A DNA stretch of 64,000 nt, taken from assembly GCA_030180135.1 (NCBI GenBank), contig CM058232.1:91872630-91936629 (forward strand). Direction: 5' to 3'. This document shows, one piece after another, positions 34,199-44,129 of this stretch. The notes beneath the pieces are model-generated. The model ran no database searches. It was not told the DNA's origin and saw nothing but the letters and a program-made list of their open reading frames with translations. The position numbers and the translations under genes were made by a program. This DNA is from Orychophragmus violaceus (taxonomy: Eukaryota; Streptophyta; Magnoliopsida; Brassicales; Brassicaceae). Each line of letters begins with the position of its first letter. The first letter of the stretch is position 1.

Positions 34199-34879
34199 TG
34201 TTGGGAATGTCCTGAAATCTATTGTACTTACTCTAAGTGAAAGTCGTATAGTCGAGATGAGACAATCACATGACACTAGGTAGTCATAACGCTTTGCTAG
34301 AAGCCACTTATGATCAATGAGTTGAGAACTCATTGCTAGTGTTATATGATCCTACAGGGTCACACACCTAAGCAAACTGGACGTTAAAGACGAGGTTGAT
34401 CATTAATGTAATGATCCAGTGAATGCATATTTGATATGCATTCGATAACAATAATCTGGGGCAGTGTCGATCGATGCAGATAGTGCATCGATCGATGCAA
34501 CTCGCGGATTAATCAGATTAATTCGGTTTAATCGTTGGTTAATTCCGTGATGGTTTAAGTCGACATATATAAGATATATGGTCGACCTAAACTGTTTTCT
34601 AACCTAATTCACAGCCACCAGAACTTTGATAGAAGCCTCTCAGGAGATTCGATCTCAATAGGCACTAGCATCCCTGCTGTCCAGTTCGTGTGCGTGTGGA
34701 TACCAGTAGAGGCACAGCGTTTGAGGTGCTTCGTGATCTCGATTATCTGCAAACCTTCCGCTGCTTATTACCAGGTAAATCTGAGATCCCATAGATTCAA
34801 TTATATGAACCTTAGATCCTAGGCTCGGAATTCAGACTAGGGTTGCTAATCCTGATTAGAACTGCTAGAAATTCCTTCA
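34199..34879 (+). repeat. Element C 3' LTR
   Basis: This is 681 bp, the same length as 7209-7889. A CGATCG pair is at 34468/34489; both cores are perfect, and the base just before the second core pair differs from the 5' LTR. TCCAT at 34880-34884 is the right target duplication. Confidence 0.93.
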
Positions 34880-34884
34880 TCCAT

Positions 34885-34962
34885 GTGGATTCGATACCCT
34901 AAGTACTACAACTACATTACTGTGCACTTGCAGTTAGAATAGGGTTAAAACTACACCTATCA
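34885..34962 (+). repeat. Element B 3' LTR, right part
   Basis: These 78 bp (GTGGATTCGATACCC to ACCTATCA) complete the LTR broken at 7208. B's right duplication TGCAT follows at 34963-34967. Confidence 0.92.
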
Positions 34963-34967
34963 TGCAT

Positions 34968-35969
34968 CGATCGACACACCTTTGGTGTCGATCGACACAC
35001 TAGCGAGATGGGCCGACGCGGCGATTTAATGAAGATTGAAGATTTTGCACTTTGGCCCAGAAGTTTCCAATATTTACAAAGAAGCTCCAGCCGAGATTAA
35101 GCCTATATAATTAGGATTTTGGTGTTTATTTTACATACGCTTTCATACTTAGAGCTAAGAGATTTTTAGAGCTTTTGGGGCTGATCTAATCCTGTACTTC
35201 ATCTATTTTGGAGAAGATTTTGAACCCCTTTATCTATTTAATTTCTTATATGCAATCTATTTATTCATTGATTATGCTTTCATATTCTATATCTGAGTAG
35301 ATTCATAGTTAGGTTTAGGGTTTCTCATTAAGGATTTCATGACTTGCTAGACTTGTTTAATTCAGTTAAGGATTCACATGAATAGAATGTTCTTCGATCT
35401 AAATTGTGCTTAAAGCTAGTTCTAACCTGATCGATTAGAATATAGATCTTAGGTTGCTAAATACGACACGAGAGTGTGGTTTAGAATCTGAAATATTTAG
35501 GTTGAGCAATTAAACTTCTCGCAAAGGAATTTGGTTTAGTTTAATTGTGAACATATCGAACTTGAAATTAATGCTGGTTTAATCTGTTAGTAATTGCAAA
35601 GGAATTTGGATTACTGCACTTAGACTTAGAGAATTCTCGCAAAGAGATTTGGTTAATTCTATATCCGTGATTTGAGTTCTAGAACTGTCCTTAATTAGAT
35701 CCTGACTGATTTATTTGTTTGCTTGTCTGATTTCCTGAGAACACCCTAGACTTAGCGCCTTTAATTAACTGCTTTCACAACAAATCATGCTATTGATTTA
35801 CTTTCTCGCATTGCTTTTTAGTTTACTTCACATCTGCTTTCTTCTTAGTTTAAATTCCTACGGTTCTTTATCTATCGAGACCAGAGTCTCTGTGGATTCG
35901 ATACCCTATATACTACAATCACTTAACTGTGCACTTCCAGTAGAATAGGATTAAAACTAGACCCTATCA
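34968..35969 (+). repeat. Element A 3' LTR, right part
   Basis: This 1002-bp segment continues the LTR begun at 1966-2155 and ends in ACCCTATCA. It opens with a CGATCG pair (34968/34989), so B integrated exactly at the edge of that pair. The next five bases (CAGAC, 35970-35974) should be A's target duplication; the partner lies left of the window. Confidence 0.88.
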
Positions 35970-36471
35970 CAGACGTGCGGGCTGCGCAGTGTCAGGTTGA
36001 CCTGGAGAAATCCCTGGACGATCGGGAGTTTGATATGAAGGTAGCTGCTCACGAGGCGAGGAAAGATCTTAATGGCCAGTACCTCGAAAGTCTCAAGGGG
36101 ATTAAAGCGAAGGAGGCTCAGCGGAAGGTTGCTACGAGCGCCGAGATCAGGCTTCAAGAGGCCTTAGCCAATATTGCGCTCATTGCTGAACTAGCTTACG
36201 GCGAGCTTAACTTGACCAAGGAGGTGCTTGAGCTTGCGGAGAAGAAAAGGCTGCGATGGAAGAGATGAACGCCGCGGCGGTTTTTGACTTTAGTATTAGC
36301 AAGCTGAATCTACCGGCAATGTTGGATGATTCAGTGATTCTGGCTCGTCCTCTGACCCAAGCCGCTCCTGCCCTTGATCAATACGGATTAAATCTCCTGA
36401 TCGGAGTTGGTTCGAGGGTTAGCGATGAAGCCGAAGGTCGTCTCGAGGGCGGAGCACTTGCCGATCCCTAG
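35970..36471 (+). pseudogene. Element T antisense extra ORF, 3' part (coiled coil)
   Basis: This open frame runs opposite to T's pol. It is already open at the A junction and has no ATG of its own, so its start lies left of the window. The visible part is charged and alanine-rich with heptad-like spacing, which predicts a coiled coil (LEKSLDDREFDMKVAAHEAR; KAKEAQRKVATSAEIRLQEA). It ends at 36268, but the same protein appears to continue in another frame from 36256 (MEEMNAAAVFDFSISKLN) to TAG at 36469-36471; one extra base in an A run near 36245 would explain this. Extra ORFs of unknown role, antisense to pol, are typical of several Tat lineages. Function unknown. Confidence 0.6.
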
Positions 36472-37665
36472 GGAGGAGATGGGGACGAGGCTTCGTCCCC
36501 GTCAAAGCAATTTTAATTATTTTGTTGTTGTTGCCTGAAAGGGCTTTTAATTCCTTTTCCAGACTTTCGTTGCCCAAGGGGGCCTCTTTTTTTTATTTGC
36601 TTTTGACGTTGCCCGTAGCGGGCTTTTGCAATATTGAGGACATTAAGTCCTCGTTTTATTCATGAATCGTCTTTAAATCTTGCATGCCTTAGCATACATT
36701 TTACTGTTTTAATGCCTTAGCATAAAGTTTGGCCGTCGTGGAAGTTCGAACCTCTTCAGAGAGGTCGAATAACTTGGATCAAATTACCTTAGGGAAATCC
36801 CAATGAACTTTTAGCTCGGACAAACTCGAGTTTGAGTTCCTCCTCAAATATGTTCGCGGTTCAACTCTCTCAAGGTGTAGAGTTTGAGCTTGGCGTTCAA
36901 TGAAATTTTTTAAGGATGTGATAAATCGAAGTAGACTTACATAGATTTATTTTGAGTGTGTGCGGAGGTCGTTTTGTGCGAGCAGCTGTCTCGTTTTATC
37001 AGTCTTGATGTAGACTCGACCTCGTTGTTTTTGCTTAAAGGGGAGGGGGTAGGCCCCCAATTCTTCTAAGCTGTATAAGGCTGGAAGAATTTTAGGTTTT
37101 TGAGGGATCGTTTCAAATCGCTTACTTTGGGACGACCATTTCAGTTCGTTCAATATAGAGAGACCGTTTTGGGTCGCTTATTTTGGGACGACCATTTCAG
37201 TTTGTTCGATTTGGAGGGACCGTTTTAGGTCGCTTGGAAGGGATAACTTAATATCGTTTGTTTCTGAAGAGATAATTTCATATCACTTTAATTTTTGAAG
37301 AGATAATTTCATATCACTTGGTAAAATGTAATGGCGAAATATTTCGCAACGACTCTAACTTTTACAATGGAAAGAGACATTGATCGAGAGACTTATTTTG
37401 ATTTCACAAAGATAAGCTAATACGACTTCGTTTGAAGTTGTCGAGCTCGGTAAGAGCTTTGTGTTGGAGGGGCGGCTGCGCTCGAAGTCGAGCTGCCTAC
37501 GTACCCTTTTAAGGGGATCAAGCTGTTTCGTAGTTCGATTATGATGCGTACTTTCAGTGAAAGTACTTTTTGAGGTTGATGATATTCCAGGGTCGTAGTT
37601 CAGGTTTCTAGGTTTCCACTGACTTGAGTCGGTAGACCCCGTCCTTCACAATGTCAGTGACCTAG
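36472..37665. other. Element T spacer between antisense ORF and integrase
   Basis: No gene is seen. On the plus strand it begins like the 3' untranslated region of the antisense ORF, with T-rich stretches and GCCCGTAGCGGGC, a small inverted repeat at about 36610-36622. Degenerate tandem repeats lie at about 37100-37325. Confidence 0.6.
37100..37325. repeat. Degenerate tandem repeats in T
   Basis: Phrases such as GGGACGACCATTTCAGTT and GGACCGTTTTRGGTCGCTT recur three or four times, followed by two copies of an AGAGATAATTTCATATCACTT unit at about 37265-37320. They decay from one unit to the next. Confidence 0.6.
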
Positions 37666-38560
37666 TTAGGACCTTCCCACTTCAATCCTAACATTCCAGC
37701 GTGTTTCTTCCTTTTTATGGCCAAACACTTTTCGTAAGACGAGCTCCCCTAATTGAAACCTTCGCGTTTTAATTCTGGAATCATAGTAGCGAGCTGCAAC
37801 TTGTTGGTAGTTCTGGATTCGAGCTAGTGCGAGATTCCTCCTTTCGTCGACGAGATCGAGCTCGTCCGTTATCATCTTGTTGTTAAGTTCCTCTTGCCGT
37901 GGGCATTCTTCTTTGCGGATGCTTGACACGAGGATTTCGGCTGGTACTACCGCCTCGATTACATACGCTAGCGAGATGGGAGTCTCGCCGGTGGATTTCC
38001 ATGGAGTAGTCCGGTAGGCCCAGAGTACGGCCGGGAGCTCATCGCTCCAGCCTGTTTTGCACTCGTTGAGTCTTTTCTTAAAGCTATTCATGATCAATTT
38101 ATTAGGTGCTTCCGCTAGTCCAATTCCTTGAGGATAACGGGGTTTTGAGTAGGTCATCTTTATGTTCCAGGTTCTACAGAACTCCTTGAACATGTTCGAT
38201 ATGAATTGGGATCCGTTATCGGTGACGATCTCGTGGGGTAGTCCATGTCGGCACACGATGTTTCGCCAGACGAACTCCTTGACGTGGACGTCTTTAACCT
38301 TTTGGTATGATTCCGCTTTGATCCATTTAGTGAAGTAGTCTGTCATCACTAATAGGTGTGTAGCTTTCTTTTTGCCAGATGGGACTAATGGTCCCACGAT
38401 ATCCATTCCCCATCGCATGAATGGGTATGGAGATGAGATAGAGGAGAGTTTCTCGGACGCTTGGTGGATAATCGGTGGCCATTGTTGGCCAGAAATAGCC
38501 TTGCTTTTTGATTCGTACGGCCAGGGCTCGTCCTCCGGAATGGCTTCCCCTCAACTTGGT
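37666..38560 (-). pseudogene. Element T integrase
   Basis: The zinc-binding region (38560-38420) is shifted in frame and partly lost (GGRALAVRIKKQGYFWPTM can be read, but the CXXC that should follow is altered). The core is open from 38418: MDIVGPLVPSGKKKATHLLV, MTDYFTKWIKAE with the first aspartate, IVTDNGSQF with the second, and GLAEAPNKLI with the glutamate. The C-terminal part reads WAYRTTPWKSTGETPISLAY and RRNLALARIQNYQ, then RTRRFQLGELVLRK-like sequence before the frame degrades at 37666. All three catalytic residues are present, but the zinc region and tail are damaged. Confidence 0.85.
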
Positions 38561-38624
38561 TTTTCGATCCCCTCAACTGGTATGATTCTTTTGAGGTTAG
38601 GATCTGATGTTGATGCTAACGCGT

Positions 38625-40101
38625 CTAGGGCATTGGCTGCGGTGTTTCCCCTCGAGGGATCCGTGTTAGATCAAAGAATTCGATATGTTCGGCGAGCGTA
38701 TGGACTACAAGTAGGTACGCTTCCATCCGTTCGTCATTGGCCTCGTAGTCGCCATGATATTGGCTCGTGACCAATTGGTAATCACTGAAGGTGTCTACTT
38801 CTCGGGCCCCTATCGCTATTGCTAGTCTGAGCCCGGCTATCAACGATTTGTATTCTGCTTCATTATTTGATGCGGCGAAGCCCAGTCTGAATGATTGTTC
38901 TAATACTTCGCCCATGGGGGAGACCAGTTTTACTCCGACTCCGGATCCTTGCCTCGAGGAAGCTCCATCGACGTAGAGTTTCCATCTCTTGGCGGAGGAC
39001 GGGTCGAGTTCGATGGTCGGAGGGAGTTCAATTATTAAATCGGCCAGCACTTGCGCTTTTAGGCACCAACACTTGCACCAGTCGACCTGACTGGCTTGGA
39101 CTGTGAAGGATGGTTCTCAGCGGTTGAGAGGTCATTACTATGATTGAGTGCGATTGTAAGTATGGTCGGAGTTTCCGGGCCGATGTGACCAGTGTCAAAG
39201 CGAGTTTTTCCATGGCGGGGTACCTGGTTTCAGCATTGATTAAGGTCTTACTTATGTAATACACCGGCCGTTGTTCGTTTTGTTCTTCGCGAACCAGGAC
39301 TCCACTTACTGCTGCCGTGGAAACAGCTAGGTAGAGGTAGAGGGGATCCCCTTCTACTGGTTTCGCCAGTATAGGTGGTTTGCTTAGATAAGACTTGAGC
39401 TGGGCGAACGCTTCTTCGCACTTTTCGTCCCAGAGGAACTTCTTGTTCGCTTTGAGCAAGTGATAGAAGGGTATACATTTATCAGTCGACCTCCAGATGA
39501 AGCGGTTCAAAGCAGATATTTTGCCATTCAAGCGTTGGACTTCTCGCGTTGTTCTGGGAGATTTCATCTCTATAAATGTTGCGATCTGTTTGGGGTTTGC
39601 TTCGATCCCTCTTTCGGTCACTAGGTAACCAAGGAATTCTCCTGAGGGGACCCCGAAGGTGCACTTTGATGGGTTGAGTTTCATCCCATATTTGTTGAGA
39701 ATGATGAAGCATTCTTTTAGCTGGGGGATATGGTCTTCGTACTTGGTAGATTTGACCAACATATCGTCGATGTAGACTTCCATGGTTTTACCCAGGAGTC
39801 CCGAAAACATCTTGTTGACAAGGCGTTGGTAAGTCGCTCCTGCATTTTTTAGTCCGAAGGGCATGACTTTGTAGCAGTACGTGCCTCGATCAGTTAAGAA
39901 CGAAGTCTTTTCTTGGTCCTCGGGGTTCATTAATATTTGATTGTACCCCGAGAAAGCATCCATGAAGGATAGTAGTTGGTGTCCAGCGATAGCTTCGACC
40001 AGTCGGACGATGTGCTGGAGTGGGAAGCTGTCCTTCGGACATGCTTTGTTGAGATCTGTGAAATCTACACAGACTCTCCACTTTCCGTTCTTTTTCTTGA
40101 C
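38625..40101 (-). pseudogene. Element T reverse transcriptase and two RNase H domains
   Basis: H splits the RT at 40101, in a KKKNGKWRVCVDF-type motif that can be read from 40101 leftward. From 39963 the frame reads MDAFSGYNQI, FLTDRGTYCYKVMPFGLKNA, the catalytic VYIDDMLVKS and FLGYLVTERGIEANP, then a first RNase H with PLYLYLAVSTAAVSGVLVRE and PVYYISKTLINAETRYPAMEK. A frameshift near 39040 precedes a second RNase H (39050-38625): LYVDGASSRQGSGVGV, NNEAEYKSLIAGL and the altered DYQLVTSQ. Two RNase H domains in a row mark the Tat lineage. The second loses its frame near 38640. Confidence 0.88.
40097..40101. repeat. Target-site duplication of element H (TTGAC, left copy)
   Basis: TTGAC at 40097-40101 is repeated exactly at 46702-46706. 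T's RT motif is interrupted between the two copies. Confidence 0.94.
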
Positions 40102-41306
40102 TGATATATCATGGTTTTTACTAGTTTTAGGCCATGATATAGATGTGTTTTAGTGTCTTTTGTCTTTGTTTAGAGTCTTTTACAGGTATAATCAGGTTGG
40201 GAGCTAAATTGGAGATTATGGAGCATTTTGGAGATTTTTGGAGTGATTGGCCGAGAGATAGAGTTCACTGTCCGAGACAGAGAAAGGTGTCGATCGTTGC
40301 ACTCTAGCAACGATCGTTGCACCAGCGAGATGGGCCAAAAACTCGGCGGTTTAGAAGAATCAAGATATTGCAGTTTGATCCAGAAGTTCCTGATATTTAC
40401 AAAGAAGCCCCTGGCCGAGATTATGCCTATATAATAGAGTTTTTAGAGTTTTTATTAAAAAAAAAAGGGAACTTCATAATTAAGAGCAGAGGATTTTTAG
40501 AGCTTTTGGGGCTGATCTGAACCTGATTCATCATCTGTATTTGGAGAAGATTTCGAACCCCTTTTACTCTTATTCTTTTATGCAATTTACTTATCATATG
40601 ATCATGTTTTCATTATCTATGTCTGAGTAGATTCCTAGTTAGACTTAGGGTTTCTCACATAGGATTTCATGACTTGCTAGACTTGTTCAATTTCAGTTAA
40701 GGATTCAAACTATATCTGTTCTTCAATTTAATTGTGCTTAAAGCTAGTTCTAACCTGATCAATTAGAATCTAGATCTTAGGTTGCTAAATACGTCACGGA
40801 AGTGGGGTTTAGGAATCTGAACTAATTAAATTGGGCAATTAAACTTTGCGCAAACGAAAGTTTGGTTTAGGATAATTGTGAACATATCAAACTTGAGCCT
40901 ATTGCTAGTTTAATCTGTTAGTTCTCGCAAACGGAAGTTTGGTTTGCTGCACTTAGACTTAGAGAATTATCGCAAAGGAATTTGGTTAATTCTATATCTG
41001 TGTTTTGAGTTCTAAAACTGTGCTTAATTAGATCCTTGCTGAATGAACTGTCTGCTAGTCTGATTTCCTGAGAATACCCTAGGTTTGACGCTTTTAATTA
41101 CTTGCTTTCACAACCAATAATCTCTGCTACTGATTTACTTTCTTGCACTACTTTCAATACAATCACATTGCTTATTTCTAGTATTCATTCCCTACGGTTT
41201 GATTCTCTTGAGACCAAGTGTCCCTGTGGATTCGATAACCCTATATACTACTTTGACATTGCTGTACACTTGCAGTTTAGTATAGGGATTAATTCTTGAC
41301 CTATCA
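40102..41306 (+). repeat. Element H 5' LTR
   Basis: The LTR starts TGATATATCA (hairpin arms 40105-40114 and 40132-40141) and ends ACCTATCA. A CGATCG pair is at 40291/40311. A TATATAATAG sequence near 40428-40437 is a possible TATA box. Confidence 0.94.
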
Positions 41307-41567
41307 AGTTTTTGGCGCCGTTGCCGGGGACTCTTTTGAGTCTTCGATAGGACCGAACTTAGGGTTTTACTAGAAATTTTTCGTTTTTCGTTTTTATTTT
41401 ATTTATTTTATTTTGCTGACTTTTTCTCTGTTTCTCTCTGTCGCAGGTACGAATTTCGCCTTGCATCGATCGTTGCACCCTTGCGTCGATCGTTGCTAAG
41501 CGATTTGAGATTGAATCGATCGTTGCACTGATAGCATCGATCGTTGCTGGACGATTACAGACAGTTT
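41307..41567 (+). other. Element H primer binding site and leader
   Basis: The primer site TGGCGCCGTTGCCGGGGA is at 41313-41330. The leader has a pyrimidine-rich stretch ending in GTCGCAG/GTACG near 41447 (splice-like) and CGATCG pairs at 41467/41487 and 41517/41538, the last ending about 25 nt before the gag ATG. Confidence 0.88.
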
Positions 41568-44129
41568 ATGCCAACGCAGAACACTCGAAGTAATCCGAAC
41601 TCGAGCTTAGTTAATCTCAATCTAGAGGAACTTGGACGTCTAGAGAGGACTATTAGAAGAGAAAAGAGAGAGAGAATGGTACAAGAACGCTTGATCTTGA
41701 TACCAGATGCTGATGGAATCCTGAGGGATCCAGAGAACAATCCTTACAATGCTGCTGGGCAAAGGATTGATGCTGAGGGACGAGTGATCCCTGATGAAGT
41801 TGAGCCAGAAGGCCGGATGGTAGTTCATGAGAGGACACTAGCTGATTACAATAGACCTGATGAGTTTCATGCAAACCGAGCAGCTCTAGTGCTTCCTGCC
41901 TTCGAGAGGAATGATTTTGAGGTAAAAACTATCTACTACCAACTGATGAGACAAATTGCTTTCCATGGTCTTCAATCAGAGCAGCCTATGGATCACATTG
42001 ACAAGTTTGAGGACATAGTCACTGGCATGAAATATGAAGGAGTATGCCCGGACTATCTGTTCCTTAAGCTATTTCCGCACAGTCTTGCTGGAGACGCTAG
42101 TGCATGGCTGAGACAACTGGCACCTGGTCAGTATACTACTTGGACAGCCTTAAAGAGTGAGTTCCTGCGTCACTTCTACGATGCTGCGCGCTCAGATCAG
42201 TCCAGACAGGACATACTCACTTTTTCCCAAGGAGCTGTGGAGCCTTTGACAACCGCATGGATGAGATTTAAGCAGTATCAGCGTGATTGTCCACACCATG
42301 GATTCACAGAAGTACAGCTGATTGGTATTTTCTTCAGAGGAATAGATCTCCCTTATCAGACTGCTTTGGATAATTCCAGTGATGCAAATTTCAGCACCAG
42401 AACTCCTACACAAGCTAAACGGTTGATAGAGAACCTGATTGGCAGCAATAGTTGCAAAACAATGGATGAAAGGAGGAAGAGATCTGGTGGAACCGTAGAG
42501 AATTCTGATATGGCTAATATTAGATCCAGATTGGACACAGTCTACAATCTTCTGACAAACAAGAAAGCTGTCCACTTTGCCCAAGATGTGGAGGTGATTC
42601 AGACTGAGGAGGACACTCAGGAAGAAGAAGTGAATTTCATAGGAGGTTCCGGTTTCCAAGGTAATAGATTTAACAATCAACAGGGGAACAGATTCTCAAA
42701 TGGAGGACAATCTGGTGGTTTTCAAAAGACCTATGGACAGGGTAATCAGAGAACCTATGGATCTACATCTTATCAGACTCCTCCTGCACCTACAGCCCAT
42801 GAGAGCAAAATGGAAGCTATGATGGAACAACTGATGGAGAGTCAAACCAAGCTTTCTGTAGACAACAACAAGAAGCTGGACGCTGTCTATCAGGACCTCA
42901 ATGGGAAGTTTGAGACATTGAGCACTCACATGAAGCAGTTAGACACTCAGGTGAATCAGATGTCCAGCTCACTGAAAGGAAAAGGAGTTGCAGACACTCA
43001 TATTAAGGCCTGTTCTGTACTGATTAATGATGGATCTTATCTAGGGGAGAAATTTGAGCTAAGTACAGCTGAGTTGGTGACTGAGGAAGAATTTTCGGAT
43101 TTCTGTGAAAAACTCTCGGGTGGAAGTTGTGATAATCGCGATGCAACGATCGATACACATCTGGCATCGATCGATGCAGGTCGTGAACAAGCAGAGAATC
43201 CGTGGGATGAAAATGAGATTGATGCAGAACTAGCCCGCCTATTCCCTGATACATCTGAAATCACTCCAGAAGATGTCTATGCACGAGCTATTTGGCACAG
43301 TCCCAAGGTGTCTGAAGTGATTAAACAAGAGATTGAAGAGCTGAAAAGGCTAGAAAAGAGTGGTGAAGACTTGGAAGAAATTCCATCATCTGATGATCCA
43401 CCTTATCATCCATGTGTTCAGAAATATTTGAACAAGATGTTGCCATTAGATGAAGAGCTGAGAGAATGGGTGATAATAATTCCTCAGCATATTAGTGATG
43501 TTCTGTTAACTAAGGTCCCAAAGAAACTGCCTGATCCTGGAGTCTTTGTACTTGATTGCTCTATCTTTGAAGATAGTTTTAGGCGTTCTCTGTGTGATTT
43601 AGGAGCTGCTGGGAGCATAATGCCTTACTCTGTGGCAGAGAAGCTGGGTATGTTGGATTTTGCTCCTACTAGGACCTCTCTTGTCCTAGCTGATCAGTCC
43701 ATACGGGTTCCTGAAGGACTCCTTATGGATATTCCGGTAAGAGTTGGAAACTACTTAGTTCCAACGGACTTCCTTGTGCTGAAATATGCCTGCGATCCGG
43801 ATGAAGCTTTATTGCTTGGGAGACCATTCTTGGCTACAGCAGGAGCTGTGATTGATGTTAGACAGAGTCTAATAGACCTCCACCTGGGAGATGAGACACT
43901 GCGATATGAGATGGAGAAGCTGCGGAAGCCACTGATAGATGGACAGACTTTCAAGATCTTGGAAGCAGATGATGAGCAGCTGAATGAGACTGTGATAATA
44001 GATCCTGGAGCGCATTTTACTCCATCTTTTCTTGGACTGAAGCATTCTGCAACAGCCTATTCTCCACCATGGATGAGGAGACTTGAACAGAGACAGAAAA
44101 AGTCTCTGTCAGGATCTTCTGGCACTTGA
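41568..44129 (+). CDS. Element H Gag-protease polyprotein (intact)
   Basis: This 853-aa protein starts at the first ATG after the leader (MPTQNTRSNPN); the frame is open slightly further upstream but has no other ATG. Residues about 120-265 are the Ty3 Gag capsid domain (LFPHSLAGDASAWLRQL, FLRHFYDAARSDQSRQDI, GIFFRGIDLPYQ). Then come a basic stretch (KTMDERRKRSGG), an acidic and Q/N/G-rich linker without a CCHC knuckle, a coiled coil (EAMMEQLMESQTK to KQLDTQVNQ), an ATIDTHLASIDAG repeat encoded by a CGATCG pair (43147/43168), and a retropepsin-like protease with DLGAAGS near residue 676 and LLLGRPFLATAGAVID near 753. It ends SPPWMRRLEQRQKKSL. E and F have the same gene, broken. The active-site triplet is DLG rather than DTG, so catalytic activity is not certain. 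Confidence 0.92.
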   Translation: MPTQNTRSNPNSSLVNLNLEELGRLERTIRREKRERMVQERLILIPDADGILRDPENNPYNAAGQRIDAEGRVIPDEVEPEGRMVVHERTLADYNRPDEFHANRAALVLPAFERNDFEVKTIYYQLMRQIAFHGLQSEQPMDHIDKFEDIVTGMKYEGVCPDYLFLKLFPHSLAGDASAWLRQLAPGQYTTWTALKSEFLRHFYDAARSDQSRQDILTFSQGAVEPLTTAWMRFKQYQRDCPHHGFTEVQLIGIFFRGIDLPYQTALDNSSDANFSTRTPTQAKRLIENLIGSNSCKTMDERRKRSGGTVENSDMANIRSRLDTVYNLLTNKKAVHFAQDVEVIQTEEDTQEEEVNFIGGSGFQGNRFNNQQGNRFSNGGQSGGFQKTYGQGNQRTYGSTSYQTPPAPTAHESKMEAMMEQLMESQTKLSVDNNKKLDAVYQDLNGKFETLSTHMKQLDTQVNQMSSSLKGKGVADTHIKACSVLINDGSYLGEKFELSTAELVTEEEFSDFCEKLSGGSCDNRDATIDTHLASIDAGREQAENPWDENEIDAELARLFPDTSEITPEDVYARAIWHSPKVSEVIKQEIEELKRLEKSGEDLEEIPSSDDPPYHPCVQKYLNKMLPLDEELREWVIIIPQHISDVLLTKVPKKLPDPGVFVLDCSIFEDSFRRSLCDLGAAGSIMPYSVAEKLGMLDFAPTRTSLVLADQSIRVPEGLLMDIPVRVGNYLVPTDFLVLKYACDPDEALLLGRPFLATAGAVIDVRQSLIDLHLGDETLRYEMEKLRKPLIDGQTFKILEADDEQLNETVIIDPGAHFTPSFLGLKHSATAYSPPWMRRLEQRQKKSLSGSSGT

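Larger units (their letters stand above)
7209..34879 (+). mobile_element. Element C: full-length Ty1/copia retrotransposon, split by D and E
   Basis: C has two 681-bp LTRs (7209-7889 and 34199-34879), an initiator-Met-type primer site, gag-pol in copia order (Gag, protease, integrase, reverse transcriptase, RNase H), a polypurine tract and a 5-bp duplication with one later change. Without D and E it is about 7.3 kb. The coding frame is open on both sides of each insertion, so C was probably intact or nearly so when it landed. LTRs differ at about nine places by eye (about 1.3%). Confidence 0.92.
2156..34962 (+). mobile_element. Element B: small non-autonomous Athila-like Ty3 retrotransposon, split by element C
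   Basis: B has LTRs of about 1.17 kb (2156-3327, and 6115-7208 joined to 34885-34962), a tRNA-Asp-type primer site, a polypurine tract and a perfect 5-bp duplication (TGCAT). Without C it is about 5.1 kb. Between the LTRs it codes only for a linker and tail of Gag; I see no capsid domain, protease, reverse transcriptase or integrase. It must have used proteins from other elements. By eye its LTRs differ at about 17 places, roughly 1.5%, so it is the oldest dated insertion here. Confidence 0.9.

Noticed and set aside
40228..40434. Short ORFs within the Athila-type LTRs (for example 40228-40434, 41102-41299, 25273-25458, 20056-20262)
   Set aside because: They lie in LTR sequence, are duplicated only because LTRs are, and have no domain or start context that supports translation.
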